A DNA stretch of 64,000 nucleotides. It comes from Saitoella complicata NRRL Y-17804. Its lineage: Eukaryota; Ascomycota; Saitoellomycetes; Saitoellales; Saitoellaceae. The stretch lies in the NCBI RefSeq assembly GCF_001661265.1, contig NW_017566997.1:186001-250000 (forward strand). The letters run 5' to 3'. Both the position numbers and the translations under genes were made by a program. The first letter of the stretch is position 1. Each line of letters starts with the position of its first letter. Below the pieces are notes generated by a model. The model worked only from the letters and a program-made list of their open reading frames with translations. It was not told the DNA's origin and searched no databases. This document shows, in pieces, positions 29,801 to 43,071 of this stretch.

Positions 29801-31069
29801 CTGGAGCCGGATAGCCAACTAGGTTTCTAAAAAGTGTCTCAGCAGCTCGACATTCGTCACCGTTGCTGTTTGCTAGTGCCAACCGGCACTGATCGAGCTG
29901 ATACCCTCCCTGCGACAAACCTGCACGTCTTGATTAGCATAAGCAAAGATCAGCAGAAGAACAGCTTACGCTTCGCTGTAGTTTCTTGAATTAAACCATC
30001 CGCTGTGTTCTGCCCAACACTAATACCTCCTGCGCTATATTTGGGAGGAAAGAAGCGAGGGGGAAGATCATCTTCGGGGACATGGATCAATAGCCACTCC
30101 AGCAGTTCCTCCGCATCAGCAGCATACTCGCAGGCTTCTTCCACATGAGTCTTACGCCACCCCATATCGACGACAAACCGTTCAACAAGCTGCGCTTCAT
30201 TCGGCGGAGGGCCGCCTGACCATGTATGGTAATTGCGAATAAGTCCCTCCACGCGCTGACGTACATCTCCGGACATTTCCACTGCTGGGGTGCGCGAGGG
30301 GTCCCATTGTCCCTTCCTCGAATTGGGTGCGAGCGAAGCAACTTCCTTTCCCGCGCTCTGCAAACCACCCTGCTTCACATTTTTGGCCGAAATAGATTCG
30401 CCGGCTGGTAACTGAGTATTCGCCGCTCGTTCTCTCCGCGTTTGAAAGGGGTCCGGCGAGTATTTCCACCCACGCCCTTCCTTCACATCAATCTTCCTCT
30501 TGGCTTCCATATCCGACCAGAGTTTGCGGTGATTAGGAGGCAATGCATGCTGCAAGGACTTGTGAGACGACACACGGTGCAGAGCGTAAGTGGCGGACAT
30601 ATGCCGTGCCTCTACCGCTGTTGGTTGGCCCGAAACCAGATCAGCATCAGGGTGCAAGCGGGTAGTCTCAGGAAGCCTTGTCTTCGGATTGATGTTCGAC
30701 AAGACTACAGTTGCAGTGAACCCTGAGGAATTATGGGACTGCGAAGATATCCGGTTAGCTACTTATGTCGTCTGCTGTATAGGCAGTATGCTCACGAACC
30801 ATGTCATAATTCACTTTATTCCAGCCGAGCTTCTGGCAGTGCTCGTGAAGCAATGCTCCGGGCAATTTCCCCGTCCATGAGGCTGGGGCAACCAGGGCGG
30901 GTTTGACCACAGGCGTGGGGGGCTGCTCTTCGTTCTGTTTGCCCTTTGCGCCTTTCTTAGTCGTTGAAACTGCAGATGAGGACGGAGTTGCCGATGAACC
31001 AGCTTTAGAGGACTTGCTGGGGACTGCAGAAGTTTTTGCAGGCACAGCCGCAACCTTCGCCTTGCCCAT
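26865..31069 (-). CDS. DExH-box RNA helicase, DHX57/Ucp12/YLR419W type
   Basis: Four exons (31069..30800, 30738..29970, 29920..28444, 28392..26865) give 1347 residues, like S. pombe Ucp12 and human DHX57 (about 1330-1390). Domain order: low-complexity Lys/Ser N-terminus; a conserved DHX29/57-type region with MGWRKTHVEEACEYA (about 270-320); UBA-like segment (about 348-385, YQLDQCRLALANSNGD); RWD domain (about 395-495, WSEEAISLEAIYVERF). The helicase core has Walker A GETGSGKST (597-605), DEVH (699-702), SAT, and QRRGRAGRVTQGKCYKLF. HA2 and OB (DUF1605) domains close the protein. Relatives act on ribosomes or RNA decay. Intron phases close at every join. The exact role here is inferred from family only. 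Confidence 0.92.
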
Positions 31070-31331
31070 TGCACCGCTGCTTGTGACACGGCCCGTACGA
31101 CCTTACACTGTAAATATACTTTCACTGTCTACGTTACAGGGCCAACCCCCACGCGGTGTGTGAAGCGGCAACGTACTGGTTAGCACAGGAGGTAGATGAT
31201 TAGAAAAGGAAACATGGGAGGAACTGCTATTTGCTTGCTTATGCGAAAATGCTACATCTGAAACTCCTACTAGATATCGGCTCCCAGCGACACGCCATCC
31301 CTTCAGGTGAGCAGAAAACTGCTACTCGAAT

Positions 31332-34300
31332 TCACCTAACGAACTTGCCCAAAAGCATTTTAGTTTTTTTGAGCCTACTCTCTTCATTTTCTTCCGCTAT
31401 ACCATCTCTATGTCGTGCCAGATGGGATAAATGGGCCAAATGACGTCCGATAGAGTTCCCAAAAGCATGGGGCAGTAGTGAATGAGACTAAAGCATTTGT
31501 CAATAACCGGATGAGCCAGAGTGTAGGGGATACACTTACCTTCTCTTCATCTAAGATACCGTTCGTACCCAATTGCAAGCGTTCGTTCTCCGCCATTGGC
31601 GGTCTTACCGACGAAGGCACAGAATGTACAGGAGATGACGATGAGCCAGTGGATTCCTCGTCTTCCGGTTCCACTTCCTCTCTCAGGGTTGATGGACGCG
31701 TTAGGGCAGTTGAACCGCTGCGTGGAAGGCGTTTTTGTGCCATATCTGTGTTTGGGAGTTCTGCATCGTCCTCATCGGTGCTCAAAGCGCTGATCGGTGT
31801 GAACGACTGATAGCTCGAGAGCTGTCTTGTACGGGATCGCGATGGATGGTGCTTGCTAGATTTGTGCTTTGTGAACTTTTCGGCAATGAGTGAGCCTGTG
31901 TGCTGTAACACAGCCTTGAGCACCTCTCGTTTGAGGTGCACCGCAAGCTCTACGAAAGACCAAGTCTTGTTGCGAAACTCCACCGTAGGCATATTGAAAA
32001 CAAAGTTTTCCACGTCTTCAATATTTGTTCTCTTCGGGCCTTTGTAGCTGAGGCACAGCACCGTACTCGGAACTTTCACGTAAACCAGCGTCATGTTCTG
32101 AGAGGCACGGCTCATCATCTGCGATAAATCGTCCTCGGCCTCCACACGATTAGTTGACACCGCGTTTCGTTGCCAAAACTTTTTCTTCCCGCTGCTCTCA
32201 GCTGAATGTTCCGAGTGATCAGAGCTTGTCGAAGTTGTCGCCAAAGATTCTCTAGAACGCGACGCCCTAAGATTCTGATGGAGAGAGCCCACACGGATAA
32301 TTCCGTTCGTTCCGTCGCTCGCTGTAGTGAACTGTGATATGCGCGAAGAGCTAGAAGACGGCCTCGGAGCACCACTGGAGCCACTCGAGAGCGTGCGACT
32401 TCGCTTTGGTAAATTCGTTTCCGGTGGGTTCTCTTCGTCTTGGGTTGCCAGCTCAGCCGAACCCTCTACATCATCTGCGTCAGGGTCTCCCGCTTCATCC
32501 TCATCCATGTCTTCTGGAAGGAAATACGCGAACACATTCTTACCGACACTGTGCTCTAATTGCACACTGATGGGGAAAAGGTTCAGCTCAAAATGATCCA
32601 TCACACTGATGCCACCGATTGCTTCGAGCATGTACCAATACACACGAAGCATTTTGCTCCGGCGTGCATCCAGTACTGTGCTTGTTTCACCGAAATAAGG
32701 TGCCACCATCTCAGTGTACCGAGCTCCTGGCATCAGATTTATTGCTTGCATCATCTCGATCTCCAGCGTGTTAAAATTTGAGTTGTCGGTGTTGTCAACT
32801 CGTTTGAATGTGGCATGAGATAGTCCGACATCCAACATAGGAGTTCCGTCGTCTTGGTTCATATGCCAAATAACTTCACTTGCAGACAAGAACCAGCGCA
32901 TTGCGGAATTTGCCATGCTTTCGTGATCTTCAAGCATATGCTGCGATGCAATGATTGTCTTCATCAGGAAGAACAATTCCTCTTGACAGTCATGTATCTC
33001 AGCCTCGACAGCAACTTGATCATTGCAGCCCTGTTCATCCAAATTCTCAGCTTGGATTTTAAACTGTGTCTTAATTTCAAGCAACTGGCGGATCCGTTCT
33101 TGCAGCTTTTTCACCATGCCAACAGCACCCCTCATGTCACTAAAGTCCGCGGCAATAAGGATTCGCTCAAGGCGCTCAGTGCGCTCTTTCTGCAACGGTT
33201 CCGTATACATCAGCAGATCCGTGATGATGACATACAACGCTCGGTATTGCCGGGCATCCGCTGAAACGACAAACTTCGGGAAGTTCACGCTGCAGATATT
33301 GGAGCGTTCGGTTTCGCCAAGGCCGTAACGACTCCGATTTTCAACATCGTCTTCGACGGAGCTATTGTATTTCAGACGCAAGTGATTGTATTTAGAGTAC
33401 GTGCACGAAGCGGAAGTCTGATCAACAATTCGCGCAAACGCTGTAGGACTGTTAACGAAATCAAACATGGTCTCCAGGGGTACCCAAGGCGGCCAGGACG
33501 AGTTTTCGTTAGTTCCGTATTTATTGGCTGACAGCAGATCTCCAATTTTTCCCATGAAATCCTTCCGCTGCGCGACGAAGAACTGAGCGTTATCCATACT
33601 GAACATAAACCTTTGCTGAATAAGCCCGTTGACATCATCATCAAAGTTGTCCTTATCCATGAGGTTGAATATGTTCAATCGGATCGCTTGAGTTGTCACA
33701 ATAACGGCACTGTCATCGTTCTTTTCACTTTGGAGCTGAATTTGGGGTGCGATAAGGCTCACTGTATACTGACTCCTTGCACCGACGCCATCTGGTAAGT
33801 CTTCGATCCATTCGTAACGGCCGTCACGCGGGCTTTGCTGAGGAGCAGTCGAGTCACGACGCTTTGGGGGTTTGACAGTAGACTTTTCGTCTTTAACAAC
33901 AAAATGTTGGTCGGCATCCTCTAGAAGTTGGCGAATAAGATCCTCTGTGGCCCTTTCCTCCTCATTTTCGTACTTCAGTTCTCCCTCCTCGGCACCCACA
34001 ACGGATTCACTCTGTTCCCTCTGTTCTTCAACAAGGTTGGAGATAAACTGAACAGCTCTTTGGGACATATAATATATGAAACCACGTCGTTGGCCGACTT
34101 CGTGTATGTAACTAAGAAGCGCGTTGCGGACTGCGTTGTACCACTTGAGCTGAACGTTATGCACAACGAACCGATTGCTGAAGTCATGAAAAGGATCATC
34201 CAGAGGTGAAAGTTCCAAGCGTTGAAGCCGGGGATCGTTGAGGTTGGCTGGACCCTCTTTCTTCGCCTGTTCTTCGAGTACTTTCCTAATTTCGTCATCC

Positions 34301-37300
34301 ACTTCAAAATTGCCTCGTTCAAAATGCTCGATGAGAATCTGGGTAAGCGCTGACATGAAATTGCGCTTGTCGTACAACAACGCACTCTGTTGTACCAGTT
34401 CTTCAGACTGCTTGATCAAGGGAGCGACGTCTTTATACGGCGTTGCCGCAATTTGACCCTCGATCTGCTCAAGATAATCCGCATTCTTCTTGATTAGCTG
34501 CGAGATCTCCTTTTCTCGATTCTTCGCCAACTTCAACTGGGCGGCGAGATAATTCTTCCCTATACCCTGCATGGCACAGTCGTGAGTCGCTTCATCGTTA
34601 AATCTCGATTTCGTAACGCGGGATGCATCATGAGGGCCGCGCGATTTACCGTGGGAATGCTCAGACGGATCTGTCTCGCGGTAGTAAGTAAATCGCGGTG
34701 TAAATGCCAAAGGCATAATGATACATTCGGGTTTCTTCTGGGCGAGAACGTAATCCAGCTCCACAAAATCGTTCATATCGACCCATTCGCGATTTTCTGT
34801 GGGAAGACCGAGACAAGCCTGGTTCTCCAAGACAACATGATCAGCTTCCGTTTGTTCTTCTTGTGCAGTACGCATGAAATGCAAGTCCTTGGCAGAGTAC
34901 TCCTGCGCAGTAGCAAGAATTGCTCGGAGATCGGTGTCGATAAAGTTGATTTCGGCCAAATTGACTGACATATGTGACTTCTTCTCTTTATTTTGATCCT
35001 TAGCCTGATCAACATGCTCTTCGCGACGCTGATGCATATCCATAGAGAATCTCTCAATGCGACCCTTTATGCCAGTTGCAGTCAGGGTACCCTGCTCCCA
35101 ATCTCTGTTGTCTTTGTGCTTGTAAATATGACTGAGGAACAGAGGCGAAAGCTCCAGTTTGTACTTCAAAGTCGCAAGATAGGCTCCGAACTTTTTACCG
35201 GACTTCTCAGGGTTTGGAAACAACGAGCCTTGACGGCAGGGTAAGTTCAAAGCGCTTGAAAACGTATGAATCCAGGAAAAGAAGTGTGAGAACACCCTTG
35301 GGGTCAGATGAATTGAATTAACGGCGCTTTTCCCACCGACACCAGTGAGGTTGGCATCCTCCGTTCTGCTCGGACAAGTAACAGAAAGTTGTCCATGAAG
35401 GAAATTGCTCCGGAAGCCGGCAAACGCGTCCCTTACCTGCCCGTTCTTCAGAATTGAATACTGGGGGATTTTCATTACGACGTCGTAATGTGGGTTGAAA
35501 GTATACAAACGACATTTGTTCTGTCCTTCACAATCCTTGCAGTCCGGTGGACAATGTCTCTCAAATGTTAGTCCAGCTGTCCATTTAACTCGGCCAGTAA
35601 GCTTCATGACAATCTTCTGAAACATGTCGTTGTGCTTCAGTGATGCTTCTGATAGAGCCTGATCGGCACGTACTTTACGATCACCTGATGCAGCTGCAAC
35701 AGGGTTGTCGAAGACGTCCTTTGTATAATCAGGGATCGCAAGCATGAACTCCTCGCTTTCAATTTGGAGAAGATTTCTGGGTTCCGGGTTGCACGCGATT
35801 TGACAGGCCGTTTCTCCTCGCCAGCAAAACAGGAATCCGGCACCGTCACCCGTGATGATGTAGGGATCACGGGTACCTTTCAAGGTAAAGTGCACATCTC
35901 CCGCCTTCCCCCAATTAAGGCGCATGCGACTATGTAACACGAGACGAATCTTATCCCAAAACCCAAGTTTCTCAGAAACATCTGCTTGGGGTTTTGTGAA
36001 AGACTCAAATACCCTCATTGCATCTGATATGGCTGGTTGCAGAGATGTACCCCATGCAAAGCGGGTAGGTAGATCACTGTTAATGCCGATATTGATAGTC
36101 GAATACGTCTTTGGGGGATTCGACGTCCGAGGAATGGTCATTTTGAACGACGGTGATCCCTTTCGTCCCGTGTCCGAGGGGATGATCGTCACATCAACAT
36201 GCCGGGTTGATTCAAAATCAGCAAGTTCTTCGGCAATAACGAAGTCGGCCTGTAGCGAGAACGTCGGCATCTTCGAGGTCCGGTTCGTGGAAGGCGCCTG
36301 GATATGAATCAAAGGCAACGGGTAGTCTCTCAAATTAACACGTGCTTCACTCATCTCCCATCGTACACTCAATGGAATGAGAAGCGAAAACTGCGTGTCC
36401 GGTGGAAGACCTTTGCCAACGTCATGTAAGAAGCTCGGTAGATAGCTTGGCGGAAAGCTTGGCTTGTCAATGGTGAAGTCAAGATCCATGAGAACAACGC
36501 TCATGAGAGGTGGTCTCTGCGGCAAAGGCAAGATCCGCTCACGAGCACCAGAGTGATGTGTGATAAGATCATCGTGGCCCCACACCTTTTGGCGTAATGC
36601 AGCCATCTTCGCCGACCTGGTCACATTGGCCCACTTAAACCTCTTGATCCACGCGGTGGAATTATGCTCCTGCAGGTTCCTCTCAGCGGTCGCAATATCA
36701 ACCCGGGCACTCGAGCTAATCTCTGGAGCTGTTTCTGGATTGTACCGAAGGGACGTTGAAGTGTCACGAGGTTGTAGTTGGGGACGATCTGCAACTTCCA
36801 CAGAACTGTCAGTGGATGCAGCATCCTGTTGCATGTGCTCAGCGGCGGCGTCCACCGCGCATTCAAGGTCTGCAAGTGTACTACTGTCCGTCTTTTGAGA
36901 AACCTTGTCAACATCCTGATCCTCGAAATGCGCGCGTTTATGCGCATCGCTGCGTGCCCTCCTCTTTTCGTCTTCTTCGCGGATCTTTTCGCACTTCGCT
37001 TCGAAAGCGGCCTCCCGAGCCAGGCGAGCTTTCTGCTCAATCAACCCAACTCGCCAGATGAGCCCTAGCCTGGATTCAAATGGATCATCTTCAAGGATAA
37101 GACTGGTAACCCGCGATTTCACACGCACCCGAGGAACATGTTTCGCGTCCTCTGCATGCGGTTGAAGAATGTAGTCATTTGAACCCGTGATGAATCGATG
37201 TTGTAGTTGCTTTCCAGCCTTGGCGGTATTGATGATACTCTCGATCAACTCGTGCAGGACGAATCGATCAGGGATTCGTAGACGAATGGCGTCAGACCTC

Positions 37301-40050
37301 AAGATGAAGGATTTGCTGGATGCTGAGTGAGCATCTCCGTTCTGTGAAGTGCCTTTGGCATACTTTTGCTCCACCTTCACCTGGCTCAGACTGAAAACTC
37401 GATCCCACGCGGTATTCAAGATAGGGTTGGGGACATATCCACGCACGAATCGCGCCTTCGTAGTAGGAGTTCCCCACCGTGGTTTTGCAAACTCGAGGTT
37501 GGCAACTTCGATCATGGCACGCCTGCCTAAGGGCAACGAAGCTCTTAAACGAAGGGAATGAACCTTAGCGTCGATCAAAAGCGGCTCTTTGTGTTGCACA
37601 TGTTGCCCTTGCTCCACTGTTTTGTCTTCCCTTTGACGTTGAATCGCGGGTGGACTCATTGCAGCGGCCTTTCTCAGTACGTTAATCGCCTGAAGCAAAG
37701 TATAGTGCTTGTTCAAGGAGTATCCCAAATCCGCTTGTTTCACATTCAGGCGTATCTTGCCGTAGTCAGACTCCTCATCGCTCGCTGTCGACATAGATAC
37801 GTGAATCGCGGGCACAGCTAACAGAGGTTCGTCATGATCCCACTTCTTTTTTGAGTCGATGGTTAGCACTCGCAAAGCCCGTACAACGACAGTCATCCTC
37901 TGTTCGTCTTCGTTGTCGCGATGGTCCTCATCATGCAAGTCTGAGTGTTTGGCATGCGGCGTCTGTGGTTCAGCCGGGGACGGGCCAGAATCATCCTGAA
38001 GGGGAGGAATTATGGATGCATCCAGGGTCTTGTGATGATGCTTGTGAGTATGAGGGCCGACACGATAGTCCGCAACCCAAGAATCAATCTGAAGACCTGT
38101 TCCTTTCGCGTCCTCCGATATCGCCTTTTCAACGTCGGCGAGAGCGACCTGCACATCTTTACCCTCAACTCGAACATCGTGCAGCCACTCAGGAAGGTTA
38201 CGTAGGAAGAACCGCTTTTCCTTCAGTCGGTTCGGGAGTTTCAGCGTATCAAGGACGCTTACGACCTTTGTTGGCACCACATGCTTGTCGATGGTATGAG
38301 CAATCTCGGTCAGACAAGCTACCGTATCCGGATGATCCAACTTGACTTTGAGATTCTCAATGGAGCTATACACTGACACATGAGGTTCTTGCGCTGACCC
38401 TGTTCTCAACCGCAAGAGCAGGCCATCGAAATCGATAACGTCATGCGTCGCACCGTCAATCCTGTAGTACACACGCTGAATGCCCCACCGAATGGCCGTT
38501 GACATAGCATACTGCCCTGTCTCCGTGTGGGCACCTTCAACGTCCAATACCACGTTGTTTTGACGAGAAACGAGAGCGCGGTCACGGAAGCTGTCTTCTC
38601 CATCAGTGTTCCTCAAAATCGAGGGTAGGAGAACACGCATCGCCGGTTCGTGAATAGTAAAATTCAAGGACATTCGTGGTAGAGTGCTCGAAATACGTGA
38701 CTTCAACGTGGGTTTCTCGTCGCTATTGACTTGCCCAGTCTTCCTGGCTTTGGATAGTCTCAGGAGGGAAAGGAAGATCGGCACATGGTCCAGCCTCAGG
38801 TCAGCAGATGGGTTAGTGATGACCACATTTACCGTAACCAGATTGGTATTCGGGTCATCAAGTAACTTGCCCAACCCCAACCACCTACTCACCATGCTCG
38901 TTTTGCATGCAACGGTCATGAGTGGAACCGAAATAAGCTGATCCTGCTGGTCCTCAGGCCCACCGTACACCGTGATAGAGACAGCGGTGAGAATTGCTTG
39001 ATGCGAGATAGTGTCGGGGTGGAAATGCATGCGGTGCACAGCGCTTGTCTGAGGTATCTTCTCAAACTCCAGCCCAGCGTCCTTCAAGGACAGAGTAAAC
39101 CGGGACGGTATTCCCGTGGGCTGCAGCTGAGCGAGAGCAGTGGTAACCTCCAACGCCCCGATGTAAACGTGGACTTCATCAATAACTTGGAGAATGGGGT
39201 TTGGTGGCTTCGGCGGGTTTTCGTGCATCGTCTCTGACACGGACACATCCTGCTCAACCAGACAGCGGACCCTGAATTCCTCCAGTACGTGCAGGAAGCA
39301 GTCTACTGGAACAAACAGTTTCGTCAGACGAGCTTCCAGCTTGACCTTGGTGACACCCTTATCTGCGCTTGCCGAAATGGTGACTGTGAATAGCGACATG
39401 TCAAAAAGCTCGACGGCTTCTGCATCAGCATCAGGCGGTGTAACAAGGACATGCTGAATCATTGCGGTCACCACTGTGCTTTGACAGGGTGAAACCCCTG
39501 GGAGTGATTGCGCCCTCCCTCGGGTACCGGAATTTCGAATCCCGAAGCCCTTTCGTCCATCATTACAGGCCGATGTTTCCGCTGCGACATGCAAACGACC
39601 AATCTGCCACGTCCCTACTTCAATAACCTCCAGAGAGGTGTTGTCAATCTGAACATCCACGATGTTGATCCATTTCGTGACATTGGATAACTTTTCTCCG
39701 AGGATGCGCAACTGCTCCTCGGCAGACTCCTTTACGGCCACATGATCAGGAGACTTCCGTCCTTTCATGTGCTTCGCGACATGCTCCGGGCGCAGTTGGA
39801 CCTTGATCCCTGTAACAACAATGCTGATCCATGTGTTTCGCGCAATCGTAGGTCGGTGTAGCGAAAGGCCTACCGATCGCACATAAAGACGTATGCCAAC
39901 CGGTGTCGTATAACTAAGACGGCGGAGTGACAGGTATCCATAGCTACGAACCTTGATTCCGGTGATTGTATGTAGGATTGCGAAGGTCGAGAACGGCAGG
40001 AGGATAAGGAACACGATCGCGATCGCGACGAGGTTGGAGAAGCTAAACAT
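31332..40050 (-). CDS. FMP27: Fmp27/Hob-type bridge-like lipid transfer protein
   Basis: These very long rod proteins (yeast Fmp27 and Ypr117w, Drosophila Hobbit, human KIAA0100/BLTP2) carry a hydrophobic groove and are thought to move lipids at ER-plasma membrane contacts. Exon 1 (40050..31540) is an uninterrupted 8.5-kb frame; a 52-nt intron precedes exon 2 (31487..31332); total 2888 residues. The N-terminal helix (about 5-30, LVAIAIVFLILLPFSTFAIL) anchors it in the ER. Family marks are the GFWDK segment (GFWDKIRLVLHSRMRLNWGKAGD, FLFCWRGETACQI) and WPPW segment (SSWPPWVPLETMFDF). The region near 2500-2830 is disordered and Ser-rich. Splicing supplies the conserved basic end (SRLKKTKMLLGKFVR); reading through the intron gives an unrelated tail. 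Confidence 0.94.
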
Positions 40051-40717
40051 GGTAATAGTGCACGGGAGGACGCTCGCACAAGGCGTATGACCGAGGATCT
40101 CAGTTGAAGATCATATACCCCTGGATCGGCCTGATCAATCGTCGGTATTGTCCAATAAATGTCGAAGGGTCCGTTGATATTTGCCTCGAAAGGTATGGAT
40201 CGACGGCACGTCCAGTGCTGTTTCACGAACCGCGGCCGCAGGCTGGGGTGCTCCGGATATCGACGGCTTGCACGATGACAGCGCGCGCAACTTGGAAAGC
40301 CCGTGCGGCAGCTGCTGGGACTGGACTTCTGGGTAAAAGTAGCGACATGGGATCACGGGAAGCAGATGTAGAAGGGCTTTGCTGGTCGTTTTCTGGAGGT
40401 TCATGATGGACAAGCAAGCGCATGGGGCGTATGGGGTTAACGGAGCAGCTTAGTCAATACTGCAAGCTCATATGGAGGAGTCCAGGGTCCAGGATACAGC
40501 GTCAATCCAACAAGAGATGGTGAATAGTTTGCATTGTGACCGCTTGCTGTCATACAACTTCCAGAGACCGCAAGAACCAAATGCAATGAAACGTCCTCGC
40601 GTCCCTATCCACTCCTCCTAACCCCTAGCCCTCATAGGAAAACCCGGTGAATAAACGCCCCTTTTAAATCCAAAAACGCAACAGACAAAGTTAAGATCTG
40701 AAAGTAAATGAAGATAT
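40051..40717. other. Intergenic between FMP27 and eL32 gene
   Basis: This 667-bp gap lies between two minus-strand genes, holding the FMP27 promoter and eL32 3' end. A 100-codon plus-strand frame (40104-40406) and its minus-strand shadows have no family features and Ala/Arg-rich composition, so I call no gene. Confidence 0.5.
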
Positions 40718-41386
40718 TTACTCCTCAGAGCGGACCTTAGCCTGACCGTTGGTGACCTTAACGTTCAAAGCGCGAGCCTTCTCGATGATGGCGATCCTCT
40801 TGCGGGAAGAAACGTTGGAGGCGATCTCAGCAGCGAAGCTAGAGAAACAAATGTTAGTGAACTGCCCCAGACTCATAAGGCTCGCAAAAGTCGTAAGTTG
40901 ACGGAAATTCAGCACGGCCTGACAGATGACAAATTCCATAGGTCCGCGAAGTGACATCCGGTTCCATTCAAACTTCCACCACTCAATCCGAAATCCACAT
41001 ACAGCACGTCCCAGCACGCATATACCATGTCACATCCACAAATCCGGTCTGCCAAGCCATGTACTGAATTTCCACCAACCACAACAATTGCGATATAGAG
41101 TCCACACTTACGTCCTGTTGTGCATCAAGAGGAGCTCGACGTCGGCAACGTTGCGGACAAGGAAAGCCTTGTGACCAGAGGGCATCATGTGCCTGGTCTT
41201 CTTGTTGTTTCCGTAACCAATCTTGGGCATGGCAGCGGTACCCTTGAAACGACGACGCTGACGGTTGTCGATACCCTTGGGCTTCCTCCACGACTCACCA
41301 ACACGCATGAAGCGGTCAGACTGGAAGCGCTTGAAGGTCGCAGTGCGCTTCTTCACGATCGGGACATGGGGCTTAGCGGCGGCCAT
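40718..41386 (-). CDS. RPL32: 60S ribosomal protein eL32
   Basis: This is a structural protein of the large ribosomal subunit. Two exons (41386..41112, 40838..40718) give 131 residues, the family length. The sequence is basic and canonical: [74 protein letters not shown], then [14 protein letters not shown]. The Thr of HNRT is split by the intron, and joining restores the conserved NRT-F/Y-AAEI. The intron is 273 nt, five times the local norm, typical of fungal ribosomal protein genes and a possible site of regulation or of an embedded small RNA. Confidence 0.97.
40839..41111 (-). other. Long intron of the eL32 gene
   Basis: The donor is GTAAGT and the acceptor CTCTAG. I searched the transcribed strand by eye for a C box (TGATGA) with a D box (CTGA) and found none. 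An H/ACA RNA cannot be excluded by reading. No coding frame of interest. Confidence 0.6.
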
Positions 41387-41802
41387 CTGGACGAAGGAAT
41401 GAGTAACGGGGACCGGGGAAAACGGAGACGGAGCAGATCAATGTGCCGGACGTATTCGAACTGACAGCAAGGACACCTCTGCAACGAATGATCACGTACC
41501 TTTGGTGTTGGATGTCGGTTGGCGATATTCACGAAGGCCTTCCTTGGAGGAGCTCACCAAATTTCGCCTAGGCACAGGGCGCCGCTCTCGGGGGAAGCCT
41601 GAGGGCAACCGCGCACAGAAACCCTGCCTGCACGTGATTTGAGCCACTCACAAATTTGAGTACAGAGTCGTGCCTCACCAGCCACTTCCCAGGACAAAGA
41701 AATGGGTGATAAATATTAATACATGCTAGATTAATCATAGCACAACATGTCAAACCAGACAGCCCGTCCCTTGCAATTGCCAATCGTACACAAAAACCCC
41801 TT
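41387..41802. other. Intergenic between eL32 and eIF4B genes
   Basis: This is a 416-bp gap between two minus-strand genes, holding the eL32 promoter and the eIF4B 3' end. AT-rich sequence at about 41709-41735 lies just past the eIF4B stop. I see no additional gene. Confidence 0.45.
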
Positions 41803-43071
41803 TTACTTCTTCTTGGGAACGGTAGCCCAACCCTCCTCATTAGCACCCTGGGGAGCAGCCTCACCAGTAGCCTCCAACGTAATCTGCTCAACCTTCTCAA
41901 CCAACTTCTCCCTGATCTCCTCCTTCTTCTCCTCTGCGGCGGGTGCGCGTCTCCACTCCCTAGCATCAGCCTTAGCAGCCTCTACGGGCTTCTTGGTAGC
42001 AGTGACCTCAACAGCCTCAGCATCCTTAGCCTCCTTCGCCTCCCTCGCCTCCCTGGCCTCACGAGCAGCCTTAGCCTTCTCACGAGCCTCAGCAGCAGCA
42101 ACACGCTGCTGCTCAATTTTCTCCTCGACCTTCTTCAAAGCAGCGTCAGAGTCGACAGGGCGAGCGGCACCGAAGGGGTTAGATTTCGAGGCAGCGGGGG
42201 TAGCGGCAGCAGGGGTGTTGGGAGGGTCGAGAGGCTTCTCGGTACGGGGAGTAAGGACAAGGCGCCTGCGCTCAGCAGGGGGACTGATAGCGCCACGCTC
42301 GAAGCTTCCCTCGCGGTCGCCGCGAGGAGGGCGGTCGCCCATTGGGCGCTCACGAGGAGCAAGAGGACCTCTGCGCTCCCAGTTGGAGAAATCGCGCTCC
42401 TTGCCATCACCAGACAAGCCAGCGTAACGCTCCTGACGCTGAGGACGCTCAATGGGCGCCAAAGGTCCAGTCCTAACCCACTCGCGCTCAGTCCTGTCAT
42501 CACCGTGTGCGCGAGCGCCGTTCTTCGGAGGCTCAGCAACCGAAATACGAACATTCCTTCCGGCCATACTCTGTCCGCTGGCAGCCAAGGCCTTCTTCAA
42601 CGACTCCAGATCCTCAAACTCAACGTATCCGAAGCCCTTAGGCTTGTCGTCCAAACGGTCCTTGACAAGACGGACGTTGGTAACGAGACACTCAAGCTCG
42701 ACGTAGAAGAAGTCGCCAATGGAATCTTCAGTCGCGTCCCAGGGAAGGTTACCGACGAAGGCGGTAAAGGGGGCCTTGGTGGGAAGGGGAACCTCCTCAC
42801 GGAGAGGACGGGACTCGAAGTCGTCGCGATCACGGAAAGAACCCTCGCGGTCACCGCCGTACGAAGAGCGAGTAGGCTGCCACTTGTCGCCGGCACCGCC
42901 CTCACCAGCACCAGAAGAGCGCGAGGCGGGGGCGATAGGAGCCTCATCCATCTCATCAGCCCAACTGCCGGCGCCGAACTCTATCGATCAAAAAGACGTT
43001 AGCATACATCCACCTCACGATAGGGGCTCATATATCATACGGTCATCGCCAATGAAGTCGTTCAAACTCAT
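41803..43071 (-). CDS. TIF3: Translation initiation factor eIF4B
   Basis: eIF4B stimulates eIF4A-dependent mRNA unwinding and recruitment of the 43S complex. Exon 1 is 31 bases (43071..43041), then a 60-nt intron and exon 2 (42980..41803); 402 residues. The spliced N-terminus MSLNDFIGDD-QFGAGSWADEMDEAP matches the conserved start of fungal eIF4B (MSLxDF..SWADEM), which is strong evidence for the tiny first exon. The RRM spans about 81-160 (FTAFVGNLPWDATEDSIGDFF, RLDDKPKGFGYVEF). Arg/Gly/Asp-rich repeats (RxxRxPLAPxER, PPRGDREGSFERG) follow, then a charged helix rich in Glu/Ala/Lys and a C-terminal GWATVPKKK motif. Confidence 0.93.

Noticed and set aside
40104-40406. 100-codon frame upstream of FMP27
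   Set aside because: Ala/Arg-rich with no family match, overlapping frames on both strands, and located in a promoter.
40839-41111. C/D box snoRNA in the eL32 intron
   Set aside because: No C box with a paired D box was found on the transcribed strand.
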